Below are positions 5,381 through 13,456 of a stretch of DNA of 19,239 nt, piece after piece. The position numbers were made by a program, and so were the translations under genes. Source of the DNA: Syntrophales bacterium (GTDB taxonomy: Bacteria > Desulfobacterota > Syntrophia > Syntrophales > UBA8958); the NCBI GenBank assembly GCA_023231165.1, contig JALNVY010000017.1:1-19239 (forward strand). The letters run 5' to 3'. Position 1 is the first letter of the stretch. Each line of letters opens with the position of its first letter. The notes under the pieces are model-generated. The model made no database searches. It saw only the letters and a list, made by a program, of their open reading frames with translations, and had not been told where the DNA came from.

Positions 5381-8335
5381 ATGGCATATGTATGGAGGAA
5401 ACTGTTGTTATTCGTGCTGTCTGTTCTGCTGGTTGTAACTGCGGCAGGCAGCGCCTGTGCGTTTAATATATACGGCTCCACAACGGCTTACGAAGGCGAT
5501 ACTAAAAACTACTATGCCTCCGGCTATGCCCCGGCAGACGATTGTTGGCTCTGGGTCGGCTCAGGTACTTCTACTAAAATGAATTGCGGTGCAAATTATC
5601 CCGTTACCTTCCCATCGCCGGGAACCTATACCATAAATGGAAGCAGTAAGGACAATGGGACCGGCGCCACTTGGAATGGCATCCCAAGGGTCGTCACGGT
5701 TTCGGCGAGACCCGCCCCGACAGTCACACTGGCCGGTCCCACAACGAGTTATACAGGGGAGACGAAACAATATACGGTAACTCACAATTCGAATATACCT
5801 GTAACGATTGCATGGTCGGTCGATGGCACAGTGATCTCTGGATCTACCGGCTCCTCAGCTGACATCCCATTCGCGACAGCGGGCAGCTATAATATAGCTG
5901 TCACTGTATTTCCGACCGGGTATCCCGGTTCAGTCTCAACAACAACTAAGACGGTAACAGTGACGCCCCCTGCCCCGACGGTAACACTGGCCGATCATAC
6001 AACGGCTTATGTGGGTGATACGAAGCAATACTCAGTTACTCACGATTCGAGTTATCCTGTAACAATTTCGTGGACGCTTAATGGCACTGTGATTGAAGGA
6101 GCTACCGGCACATCGGTTGACATCCCCTTTGCGACGGCAGGCACTCAGAGTGTAGGTGTTAAAGTCTATCCTACCGGGTATCCCACTGTGGTCTCAACGA
6201 AAGCTACTTCAGTAGTTGTTTCAGAATATCCCGCACCCGTAATCACGATGACCGGTCCCACAACGAGCATCGCAGGGGAAACGAAGCAATATTCGGTAAC
6301 TCACAATTCGAGCATACCAGTAACAATCTCGTGGACGCTAAATGGCACTGGGATCGATGGAGTAGTTGGAACTTCGGTTGATATTCCTTTCCCAACTATG
6401 GGCACTCAGAACGTAAGCGTCACTGTATTTCCGATCGCTTACCCCAATTCAAAGGCGACGGGTTCAAAAGTGGTAACTGTCACAGCCCCCCCCGCACCCA
6501 CGATCACGATGGCCGGTCCCCGAACGAGTATCGAAGGGGAGGCGAAACAATATACGGTGACTTACCATTCGATTTATCCAGTGACAATCGAATGGTCACT
6601 GAATAACACTGTGATCGATGGAGCAGATGGAACTTCGGTTGACATTACCTTTGCAACGGCGGGTACTCAGAACGTAGTCGTTAAAGTATACCCTACTGCG
6701 TATCCCAATTCTTCCAAGACGGGGTCAATTCCGGTAGTGGTTTCGGCATATCCTGCCCCCACGATTGCGCTGGCCGGTCCCAGAAAGAGTGTTGAAGGTG
6801 AGACGAAACAATATTCGGTTACTCACAATGCGAGTTTACCGGTGACGATCGCCTGGTCACTCAATGGCACGGTGATCGAGGGTGCTATCGGCACTTCGAT
6901 TGACATTCCCTTTGCGACGTCAGGAAATTCTACCGTAGCAGTAACCGTATATCCAACGGCATATCCCAATTCAGAAAGAACGGAGACTATTCCGGTAGTG
7001 GTCACGGAATATCCTAAAGCCACGGTCTCAATTGAGGGTCCCAGAACGAGTACGGCAGGCAATACTGAACGATACACGGCTACTGTCGGTTCGAACGCTC
7101 CGGTAACAGTCGAATGGGATGTCAATGGCACCAAGTACCAAGGCAATCAGATTGACGTTCCCTTTGCAACGGTGGGCAGCTATGACGTGGTTGTTACCGC
7201 ATATCCTACGGCGTATCCCAAATCTGCCGGGACAAGCCAAATTACGGTAGTGGTTATGACTGTCAGAGCGCCGCTGGTTTCGATCTCATCTATCAAGAGT
7301 GGTTTCGTTGATACTCCGATAAACCTTAGTGCAACGGCAAAAAGCATGAGCCCAGGCGTACCTCTGGTGGTAAAGTGGGATCTTCCTGACGGAACAAGCG
7401 TTAATGCCTTAACCACGACATACACACCGCGCTTGGAAGATTTGGGCAAAGCCACTTTTAAATTTACCGCGTATCCTGAAGAGTATCCTGATAACAAGAA
7501 AGAGGCCGTGGTAATAATACCGATAACGCAATACGAGTTTCCCACTTTCACACTCAAAAATTACACCAAAAACACAGGCATAGTGCCCTGGACAGTGGTA
7601 TACGCCGCGAACGCGAACCTCCAAGGCATAACAACCGAGCAGCTCAGTTATACGTGGGACATGGGTGAAGGAGCGGTTATGCCGAACAAGAACAAAGCTA
7701 CTTACACCTATACTCAACCCGGGACCTATACGGTTTCGTTGACCGTCGCTGACACGAGAGGAAACAGTTCTGTTGTCACGGATGAGGTAACTGTAACGTC
7801 AGTCTCCCCGATTTCTGTTGATTCCATCACAGTGAAAGGCACGAACAAATACATGAGGTCTCCGGTAGTCGGCATCTTCAAAACGACAGTTTCCGGAGGC
7901 AATCCGAGGATAGACCGGTATACGATCTACGCATGGACGGTTAATGATCAGCCGGTGGGACGGAATTCGAGTACGGCGACCTATACTTTCACAGAGCCTG
8001 GGACGTATACCGTCGGGCTTACGGTGACATCGAAGAGCGGGCTTACGGGTTCAGGAACAGCGACGGTTGTGGTCAACGAGAATACACCGCCGGAATGTTC
8101 GATAGAAGCCACAGATTATCCGGATAGGAAGTACACGAAGCTGCTGGCGAGCTGTACTGATTCTGATGGCAGGATTAAGGAGTTGAGTTGGGCTCTCGGA
8201 AACGGCCAGACAAAAAATACCGGTACCGTGTACGCCACTTACGCGGAGAGCGGAACCTACAAGGTATCATTGACCGCCACCGACGACTCTGGTGGTACAG
8301 TGACAGTCAGTCAGGACGTAACGGTTCAAAGATAA
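5381..8335 (+). CDS. Secreted Ig-like/PKD repeat surface protein, 984 residues
   Basis: The start is ATG 5381, with AAGGAGGA ten bases upstream; an upstream in-frame TTG at 5327 lies inside the leader and is unlikely. Residues 1-27 form a signal peptide (RKLLLFVLSVLLVV, cleavage after SACA). Residues 28-110 are an N-terminal Ig-like domain with two cysteines (DDCWLW and MNCGAN) that could form a disulfide. Repeats of 86-87 residues begin at 111, 197, 284, 371, 458 and 545, each with PAPT-x-T-x-AGP, ETKQY, PVTI-x-W, DIPFAT and V-x-PT-x-YP. A diverged unit and about three PKD-like domains (PGTYTVSLTVAD type) close the protein. I see no LPXTG, membrane segment or catalytic motif, so it looks structural or adhesive. 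It stands between two copies of the same terminator module, downstream of the tra genes. Confidence 0.82.
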   Translation: MAYVWRKLLLFVLSVLLVVTAAGSACAFNIYGSTTAYEGDTKNYYASGYAPADDCWLWVGSGTSTKMNCGANYPVTFPSPGTYTINGSSKDNGTGATWNGIPRVVTVSARPAPTVTLAGPTTSYTGETKQYTVTHNSNIPVTIAWSVDGTVISGSTGSSADIPFATAGSYNIAVTVFPTGYPGSVSTTTKTVTVTPPAPTVTLADHTTAYVGDTKQYSVTHDSSYPVTISWTLNGTVIEGATGTSVDIPFATAGTQSVGVKVYPTGYPTVVSTKATSVVVSEYPAPVITMTGPTTSIAGETKQYSVTHNSSIPVTISWTLNGTGIDGVVGTSVDIPFPTMGTQNVSVTVFPIAYPNSKATGSKVVTVTAPPAPTITMAGPRTSIEGEAKQYTVTYHSIYPVTIEWSLNNTVIDGADGTSVDITFATAGTQNVVVKVYPTAYPNSSKTGSIPVVVSAYPAPTIALAGPRKSVEGETKQYSVTHNASLPVTIAWSLNGTVIEGAIGTSIDIPFATSGNSTVAVTVYPTAYPNSERTETIPVVVTEYPKATVSIEGPRTSTAGNTERYTATVGSNAPVTVEWDVNGTKYQGNQIDVPFATVGSYDVVVTAYPTAYPKSAGTSQITVVVMTVRAPLVSISSIKSGFVDTPINLSATAKSMSPGVPLVVKWDLPDGTSVNALTTTYTPRLEDLGKATFKFTAYPEEYPDNKKEAVVIIPITQYEFPTFTLKNYTKNTGIVPWTVVYAANANLQGITTEQLSYTWDMGEGAVMPNKNKATYTYTQPGTYTVSLTVADTRGNSSVVTDEVTVTSVSPISVDSITVKGTNKYMRSPVVGIFKTTVSGGNPRIDRYTIYAWTVNDQPVGRNSSTATYTFTEPGTYTVGLTVTSKSGLTGSGTATVVVNENTPPECSIEATDYPDRKYTKLLASCTDSDGRIKELSWALGNGQTKNTGTVYATYAESGTYKVSLTATDDSGGTVTVSQDVTVQR
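5711..7267 (+). repeat. Tandem 258-261-bp repeats coding Ig-like domains
   Basis: Units start at 5711, 5969, 6230, 6491, 6752 and 7013 and keep the reading frame. They share long runs such as ACGAAACAATA and the segment coding DIPFATAG. Similarity is high at DNA level, which favours unequal recombination and changes in repeat number. The related gene at 17351 has the same unit. Confidence 0.85.
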
Positions 8336-8370
8336 CATTCGTAAATATCCAGGAGAGTTTTCTGGAGGAC

Positions 8371-8420
8371 AAAAGTGCAAAGGCCGGATGGGGAAATTAT
8401 CCTGTCCGGCCATTTTTATG
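8371..8420 (+). repeat. Direct repeat copy 2 (terminator module downstream of the Ig-repeat gene)
   Basis: This is the partner of the repeat at 5219-5267, matching at about 48 of 50 positions. It begins 35 bases after the stop of the 984-residue gene. Confidence 0.9.
8379..8417 (+). terminator. Rho-independent terminator of the first Ig-repeat gene
   Basis: Stem GGCCGGA/TCCGGCC with the arms at 8382-8388 and 8405-8411 is followed by one A and five Ts. The 5' AAA no longer pairs perfectly because of the inserted A at 8412. It is the same hairpin as at 5227-5264. Confidence 0.85.
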
Positions 8421-8839
8421 TGTCCTGCCCTATACTTGACCTGACAGTTAATGTCAAAATAAGTCATGTCTTGATTTTATCTATCCTTATCTGAGCCTTT
8501 GAATTTGCCAAAGTACCATCACCTTTTTGAAACCAACATGAGAGGCCTCTAATTGATGCTTGTAGCAGCTTACAGGCCATAATTCTCAGGCTCAAGGATA
8601 GAAAAATGGAGTATGGCTGTTACGTATCTACAAAGTTGCACTTGGCTATGTTACTGAAAATCAATGATAACCATTTGAAAGTCAGTATCGCATCCTTTTA
8701 AAAAGATGAAAATGCACATTATTATACTGTCCAGCTTTTGGAAGAAGGTCAATAACAATTAGATCATGTTTTTATCCAATCATATAGAAATTATTGACTG
8801 AGATACATCCCCAGGGGGAAAAGGTAGCGAGAATATCAG
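8421..8839. other. Gene-free AT-rich interval
   Basis: No open frame with a plausible start and ribosome site is seen on either strand. The base composition is more AT-rich than the flanking genes. It separates the plus-strand Ig-repeat gene from the 3' end of the minus-strand efflux block, so it is a convergent intergenic region. A short TCCCCAGGGGGA palindrome lies near 8808-8819. I see no tRNA, CRISPR or IS end in it. Confidence 0.6.
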
Positions 8840-8843
8840 CTAC
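8819..8843 (-). terminator. Weak hairpin after the PAS gene
   Basis: On the minus strand GTAGC (8843-8839) pairs with GCTAC (8828-8824), followed by CTTTTCC. The stem overlaps the PAS stop codon and the T-tract is only four bases, so this is a tentative terminator. Confidence 0.35.
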
Positions 8844-9271
8844 GTCCCCTCAAGTGCCTTCAGTTTGGCTCGTAGCGCCTTTTCCCTGACAAAGCGTTCG
8901 GTAACGTCTCGGAGCACCGCGACTACCCACTTGATCCGGGCACCGCCATCCTTCAAGATCTGGATCGAAAACTCGATGGAAAGCTCTCGACCGTCTTTAT
9001 GGCGTGCGGGCACGGTGAGCAGTTGGCCTTTATCGTAATGAGTAATACCTGTCTCCATTACTTTTTTCCATCCTGCCAAGTGTCGTGCTTGAAGACGCTC
9101 CGGGATGATGAGGTCCATAGACCTCCCTAGTGCTTCAGCGGCAGAAAAGCCGAAGATACGTTCCGCCCCCTGGTTCCAGTACTGCACTGCACCATTACGG
9201 TCGGAGACTAGTATGGCGTCCGGGGAACCATCAAGGATACGTCTAGGTAAATCATCAGGAATTATAGTCAT
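8840..9271 (-). CDS. Stand-alone PAS/PAC sensor-domain protein
   Basis: This 143-residue protein consists almost wholly of one PAS domain with its C-terminal PAC cap. The typical stretches are GSPDAILVSDRNGAVQYWNQ (residues about 15-34), then AERIFGFSAAEALGRSMDLI, LIPERL-type loop residues, and RHKDGRELSIEFSI with VAVLRDVTERF near the end. A short helix follows, but there is no kinase, GGDEF, EAL or HTH output domain. It may sense a small ligand, redox state or oxygen and act through protein contact; the ligand cannot be read from sequence. The start has AGGAGGT six bases upstream. It is the most distal gene of the minus-strand block, with a 117-base gap to the cupin gene, and may be separately transcribed. 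Confidence 0.82.
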   Translation of the reverse strand: MTIIPDDLPRRILDGSPDAILVSDRNGAVQYWNQGAERIFGFSAAEALGRSMDLIIPERLQARHLAGWKKVMETGITHYDKGQLLTVPARHKDGRELSIEFSIQILKDGGARIKWVVAVLRDVTERFVREKALRAKLKALEGT

Positions 9272-9288
9272 GGAACCTCCTATAAACG

Positions 9289-9304
9289 GGCCTAATCAGG
9301 CCCT
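9289..9304 (-). promoter_or_regulatory. Short perfect hairpin in the PAS gene leader
   Basis: GGGCCT/AGGCCC with a four-base loop lies just upstream of the AGGAGG site of the PAS gene. There is no T-tract on either strand. It may influence translation or end upstream transcripts weakly; its function is uncertain. Confidence 0.35.
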
Positions 9305-9388
9305 AAAATTAACTCATAATCAACATTATCTTAAGCTTCTTTAAGGTGTGCACCGATTATTGGGATACTCATCTCGATCATGAAGATG

Positions 9389-9709
9389 TTATTTTGATTT
9401 TGGAAGTTTCACCACCAGAAATCGTGCTGTCGTTTCAGATTCGTTATACACACGGTGCGGAATATCAGCCGGGCTTTCAATAATTGAATCAGCGTAAACT
9501 TTCTCCCTTTCATCACCGATTTCAATTGTAGGTTCACCCTCAAGAACATAAAAAAATACATCGACCGGTGTTTTATGCGATAGAAGACTTTCACCCGGAT
9601 TTAAGGTCATATGGATAACTTCCGCATCAGGCGATCCGAATATTTTTTTTGCCTGTATTTTGTGAGGATTTTTAAATGCAGTTTCCTCTGACACGCGTGT
9701 AATTTTCAT
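9389..9709 (-). CDS. Small cupin-fold protein
   Basis: This 106-residue protein is a single small beta barrel of the cupin_2 type. The first motif region is NPGESLLSHKTPVDVFFYVL with histidine 45, followed by EGEPTIEIGDE. The second motif region is ADIPHRVYNES with histidine 85. The usual H-x-H pair and the glutamate of the metal site are incomplete (HKTPVD), so metal binding is doubtful and no reaction can be assigned. An AAAGGAG site lies seven bases before the ATG. It lies 48 bases downstream of the hemerythrin gene on the same strand and is probably co-transcribed with it. Confidence 0.8.
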   Translation of the reverse strand: MKITRVSEETAFKNPHKIQAKKIFGSPDAEVIHMTLNPGESLLSHKTPVDVFFYVLEGEPTIEIGDEREKVYADSIIESPADIPHRVYNESETTARFLVVKLPKSK

Positions 9710-9757
9710 TTTGTACTCCTTTCAGTAATCAGTATCCTCATTTTACTTCCCATTTAT

Positions 9758-10303
9758 CTATTTCAAATATTTTGAATTAAATTCATGAAGCTGTTTGTGC
9801 AGCTCTTCATGTTTACCTTTTCCGATAACATCTTCTTCAAATTTCTCGAATGATTCAATCAGCTCTCTCTGTTTTGCATCAGAGAGTTTTGCGTCACCCA
9901 TCGGGAATAAAACGTTGTTCTCTTTTTGTATATGTGCCCGCATCAAAGATATATATCCCCTTGCAGATTTGCCAAACTCATCTTTCCTGAACGCCTTATC
10001 TGTCGTAGATTCCTGCATCTGCCTGATAAAATCTCTGCCCATCGTATGTTCTGCAAGCATTACAGCGATCGGACCGTTATCTGCTGGTATTCCTGCCTCT
10101 TTTAGAGCGGGGAATAGAAAGCCTTCCTCTTTTCCGTGATGGCACTTGTCGGCGAAAAGTTTAAGGAAATCAATTAAATCAGTAATATCCTTAATGAGGA
10201 CATCCTTTCGTGATTCAACCATGTTACATATCTCTTCCAGTACTTTTAGGGAGAACAGAATCGCCTCATGTTCATGCATTAAATCCTGACTTGCTCTTTC
10301 CAT
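9758..10303 (-). CDS. Hemerythrin-like diiron-binding protein
   Basis: This 181-residue four-helix-bundle protein carries the spaced ligands of hemerythrin HHE domains. These are HEHEAI near residues 10-12, CHHGKEE with H56 and E60 (H-x3-E), H86 in the AEHTMGR helix, and H124 with E128 in AHIQKENNVLFP. The family binds a non-heme diiron centre and serves in oxygen or nitric-oxide binding, or in iron and redox sensing and repair. No extra domain is present. The start has an AGGAGGAGG-rich site. It begins 27 bases after the RND pump gene on the same strand, so it may be carried on the efflux transcript. A link to oxidative or nitrosative stress is inference. Confidence 0.88.
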   Translation of the reverse strand: MERASQDLMHEHEAILFSLKVLEEICNMVESRKDVLIKDITDLIDFLKLFADKCHHGKEEGFLFPALKEAGIPADNGPIAVMLAEHTMGRDFIRQMQESTTDKAFRKDEFGKSARGYISLMRAHIQKENNVLFPMGDAKLSDAKQRELIESFEKFEEDVIGKGKHEELHKQLHEFNSKYLK

Positions 10304-10330
10304 AATTTCCTCCTCCTTTTCATAGCAATG

Positions 10331-13300
10331 TTATTGGGGAAAATCTTTTTTGAACAGCGATCGCCAACGCTTCAAACCCGATGTTGCGTCCTCGAATATT
10401 GTGTAAAATATGGGCACATATATCAAGGTGAGAAAAGTGGCCACCATTAGTCCGCCAATGGCGACCACCGCCAGGGGGGATAATCTTTCCAGCCCGATCG
10501 CCTGCTCAAGAGCAATGGGGATCATTCCCACCGCCGTGGCAAAGGCGGTCATCAGGATCGGCCTCGTCCTAATCCGGACGCTTTCCCGAATCGACTCCAG
10601 CGTAGATGCCCCTTCTTTTTTGGCGATTTCAATGAAATCGATAAGGAGGATGGAGTTTTTTACTACGATACCCGCCAGAAGAATTACACCCATAAAAGAG
10701 GCCAGGGACTGCTGCTTCCCGACAATCAAGAGCGACCAGATGGCGCCGATCAAGGCCAAGGGGATGGCAGACATGATCGTCAAGGGATGAATGAAGGATT
10801 TGAAGGCCGGGACGAGGGAGAAGTAGAGGAGGACCATGGCGATTACCAGAGCCGACATGAGGGCGGTAAATGACTCCTGTGACTGTTTGGCGTCACCTTC
10901 CTGGGAGATACGGTAACCGGGGGGCAGAGACAGATCTTTCAGGGCCTTGCCGACATTGTCCATAATATGGGATACAGGCGCCTTCTCTCGATATCCGTAT
11001 ATATCGATGCTGTTCTCCATCCCCTGGCGAGTTAGGAGCATGGGCATATAAACAGTCTTAATGACGCCTAGGGCGGAGAGGGGAACCTCCCCTCCGGGGG
11101 TGTGAATCTTCAGGTCGAGAAGAGTGGAAACGCTGTCCCGATATCGTTCTCCATAGCGGACGCGGATAAGAAACCCATCTTCGCCGGGAATCCGGAAAAC
11201 AGACGCCGCGCCTCCCTGGACTGCCGCCTGTACTTGGGCGGAGATCTCCTTTGGGGAAACGCCGAAGTAAGCGCATTTATCACGGTCAGCAATAAAATTT
11301 ACCTCTTTTTTATCAGCGGTCCAGCTCAGTGATGCGGATTTCAGACCTCCCGCCCCTTCGAGACGGGTTTTGACATCGCTGCCGATCGCCGCAAGAGTTC
11401 GCCAATCCGGGCCGGTAACCATCACATCCACTGTCGCCCGGATGCTGGACAGTGGTGTCGCCCCGTAATCGAAGACATCTACGGACTTCAGCCCCGGCAG
11501 CTTCAGAAAGCCTTCCCGCATATTGTTTTCAATCTGCCAGATACTCTGGCGCCGGTGAAACCGGTCTATCAGGTTTACTGTAATATTGCCCTGCTGGGGG
11601 TTCTTGCCGCTGCCAAAAGAGATTACGCCCGATTCCGATCCGAGTGTGGAGCTGATGGCAACCAGTCCCTCCTGCTTCTGGATGACAGACTCCATCTGTT
11701 GCAGCAACTGCTTTGTTTTAAAGAGGGAAGAGTTACTGTCGGCCTCGAAGTTGATCTTGATGATCCCGGTGTCCATGGGCGGCATGACATTCTGCCCCAC
11801 GAGGGGGCGGATGAATTTGTTGGTGACGATGAGGAGGGCAAAGGCGATGGCAATGAAAATAAAACGATGCCGGATGGCGATGTCCAAAGCGTCGAGAAAA
11901 AAATCACGGATCATGCCGATCAGATAGTCACTTCCCCTCTTGACGGTTCGTTCCAGGCGGTTGGCTTGTTGCCCTCTTTTCAGGAGATAAGGGGCGAGGA
12001 TGGGGATAATCGTGACAGAGACGATATAGGAGGCGATCAGGGCAATAGACAGGGAGAGGGCCAGGGGCCGAAAAACAGTCTGGACGTAACCACCGATAAA
12101 TATAATGGGGACCAGGACGACAACGGTGGCATAGGTGCCGGAAAAAATGGCCAGCATCACCTCCTCGGTGCTCCCGGCGACGATGTCTCTAATATCCCGT
12201 CCCTGGGCATGGTAGTGCCGTTCGATGTTCTCGATGACGACAATGGCGTCGTCGAGGAGCATGCCCACGGCCAGGATGACTCCGGTCAGGGTGACCATGT
12301 GAAATTCGAAACCGAACAACCACATGAAGGCGAAGGTGATCAAATAAGTAAAAGGGATGGAAACGGCGACCAGTGTCACCGTCCGCAGGTTGCCAAGGAA
12401 AAGGAAAATCACGATGATAGTGATAATGATGGCATCGCGGAGGGCGTCCAGCATATTATCGACGCTACGCTTGATAAGATCTTTTTGGCTGTAGCTGATC
12501 TCAAAATGGATATAAGGGTATTTTGCCTGTAGGAGGGGGATGGCGTGTTCGGTTGCCGCAATGGTGTCCAGGGTGCGGCCAGTCTGTCCCCTCAGGATAT
12601 TGACGCCGATGGCCTCCTTGCCATTTCCCCGATACGCCGACTGGGGTTCCTGGACACCCCGGTCGATCTCCGCCACATCCCGCAGGTGGATGATCCCGCC
12701 TTCCTTTCTGCCGATCACGAAGTTTCCCAATTCCTCCGTGGTCTTGACCTGACCTTCGGTCTTGAAAATGTACTGCCCGTCTTTGCGGATGATCAGTCCC
12801 TGGGGAATGTTCTGATTCTGAACGGTCATAGCCGCCATAACGTCATTCAGGCTGAGGCCAAAGTGGTTGAGCCGGTCCGGATTCACCTCAACACGGACCT
12901 CTGTCTGGGCGCCGCCGAAAACCTCTACATTGGCGATTTCGGGGATGCGCAGGAGATCCTCTTTAAGTTGATTGTCTGCCGCTTCCCGGATTTTCTTGAG
13001 ATCTGCCGGGGAGCCGGGGGTTGGAGACAGTGCTAGGGTCATAGTCGGCTGGGACGCCTGGCTGATCTTGAAGATCTGAGGGGGACGGATATCTCTGGGA
13101 AGCCGGGCGCTGATCTTACTCAGGGCGTTGGCAGCGTCGGTGGCTGCGGCATCCAGCCCTTTTTCATACTCAAACTCGGCATTGACGACGGACACCTCAT
13201 CTTTGGATATTGAGCTGACCCGCCTTACCAAGTCGATTGTGGCGAGTTCCTTCTCCACGGTGCGGGTGATATCCGCCTCGATATCGGTGGCTGCCGCCCC

Positions 13301-13456
13301 GGGAAGAACCGTGATAACACTGATCTGGGGGCGGTCCGTATCGGGGAAAAGATTGAATGGCATGTTACGATAGCCGATAATTCCCGCAACGGAAAGGAGA
13401 AGCACCACGGAGAGGACCAGGTGGGGTTTCCTTATATAGGATTCCACAAATTTCAT
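10331..13456 (-). CDS. RND efflux pump inner-membrane subunit (HAE1/AcrB type)
   Basis: This 1041-residue protein has the usual RND length and layout: an N-terminal membrane helix, a periplasmic porter loop, helices 2-6, a second loop and helices 8-12. Helix 4 carries the proton-relay pair D402-D403 in GMLLDDAIVVIENIERH. Helix 10 carries K933 in GIVVKNSILLIDF. The helix 11 region holds RIRTRPILMTAFATAVGMIP. These residues mark proton-driven exporters of drugs or organic molecules (HAE family) rather than the heavy-metal class. The start overlaps the upstream fusion-protein gene by four bases (ATGA). It works with that protein and the TolC-like channel as a trimeric pump spanning the envelope. 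The substrate cannot be told from sequence. Confidence 0.95.
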   Translation of the reverse strand: MKFVESYIRKPHLVLSVVLLLSVAGIIGYRNMPFNLFPDTDRPQISVITVLPGAAATDIEADITRTVEKELATIDLVRRVSSISKDEVSVVNAEFEYEKGLDAAATDAANALSKISARLPRDIRPPQIFKISQASQPTMTLALSPTPGSPADLKKIREAADNQLKEDLLRIPEIANVEVFGGAQTEVRVEVNPDRLNHFGLSLNDVMAAMTVQNQNIPQGLIIRKDGQYIFKTEGQVKTTEELGNFVIGRKEGGIIHLRDVAEIDRGVQEPQSAYRGNGKEAIGVNILRGQTGRTLDTIAATEHAIPLLQAKYPYIHFEISYSQKDLIKRSVDNMLDALRDAIIITIIVIFLFLGNLRTVTLVAVSIPFTYLITFAFMWLFGFEFHMVTLTGVILAVGMLLDDAIVVIENIERHYHAQGRDIRDIVAGSTEEVMLAIFSGTYATVVVLVPIIFIGGYVQTVFRPLALSLSIALIASYIVSVTIIPILAPYLLKRGQQANRLERTVKRGSDYLIGMIRDFFLDALDIAIRHRFIFIAIAFALLIVTNKFIRPLVGQNVMPPMDTGIIKINFEADSNSSLFKTKQLLQQMESVIQKQEGLVAISSTLGSESGVISFGSGKNPQQGNITVNLIDRFHRRQSIWQIENNMREGFLKLPGLKSVDVFDYGATPLSSIRATVDVMVTGPDWRTLAAIGSDVKTRLEGAGGLKSASLSWTADKKEVNFIADRDKCAYFGVSPKEISAQVQAAVQGGAASVFRIPGEDGFLIRVRYGERYRDSVSTLLDLKIHTPGGEVPLSALGVIKTVYMPMLLTRQGMENSIDIYGYREKAPVSHIMDNVGKALKDLSLPPGYRISQEGDAKQSQESFTALMSALVIAMVLLYFSLVPAFKSFIHPLTIMSAIPLALIGAIWSLLIVGKQQSLASFMGVILLAGIVVKNSILLIDFIEIAKKEGASTLESIRESVRIRTRPILMTAFATAVGMIPIALEQAIGLERLSPLAVVAIGGLMVATFLTLIYVPIFYTIFEDATSGLKRWRSLFKKDFPQ

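Noticed and set aside
11555..12532. 325-codon plus-strand open frame, rich in D and G
   Set aside because: It lies wholly antisense to the RND pump gene, whose protein features are unambiguous; the composition is what the reverse of that gene yields.
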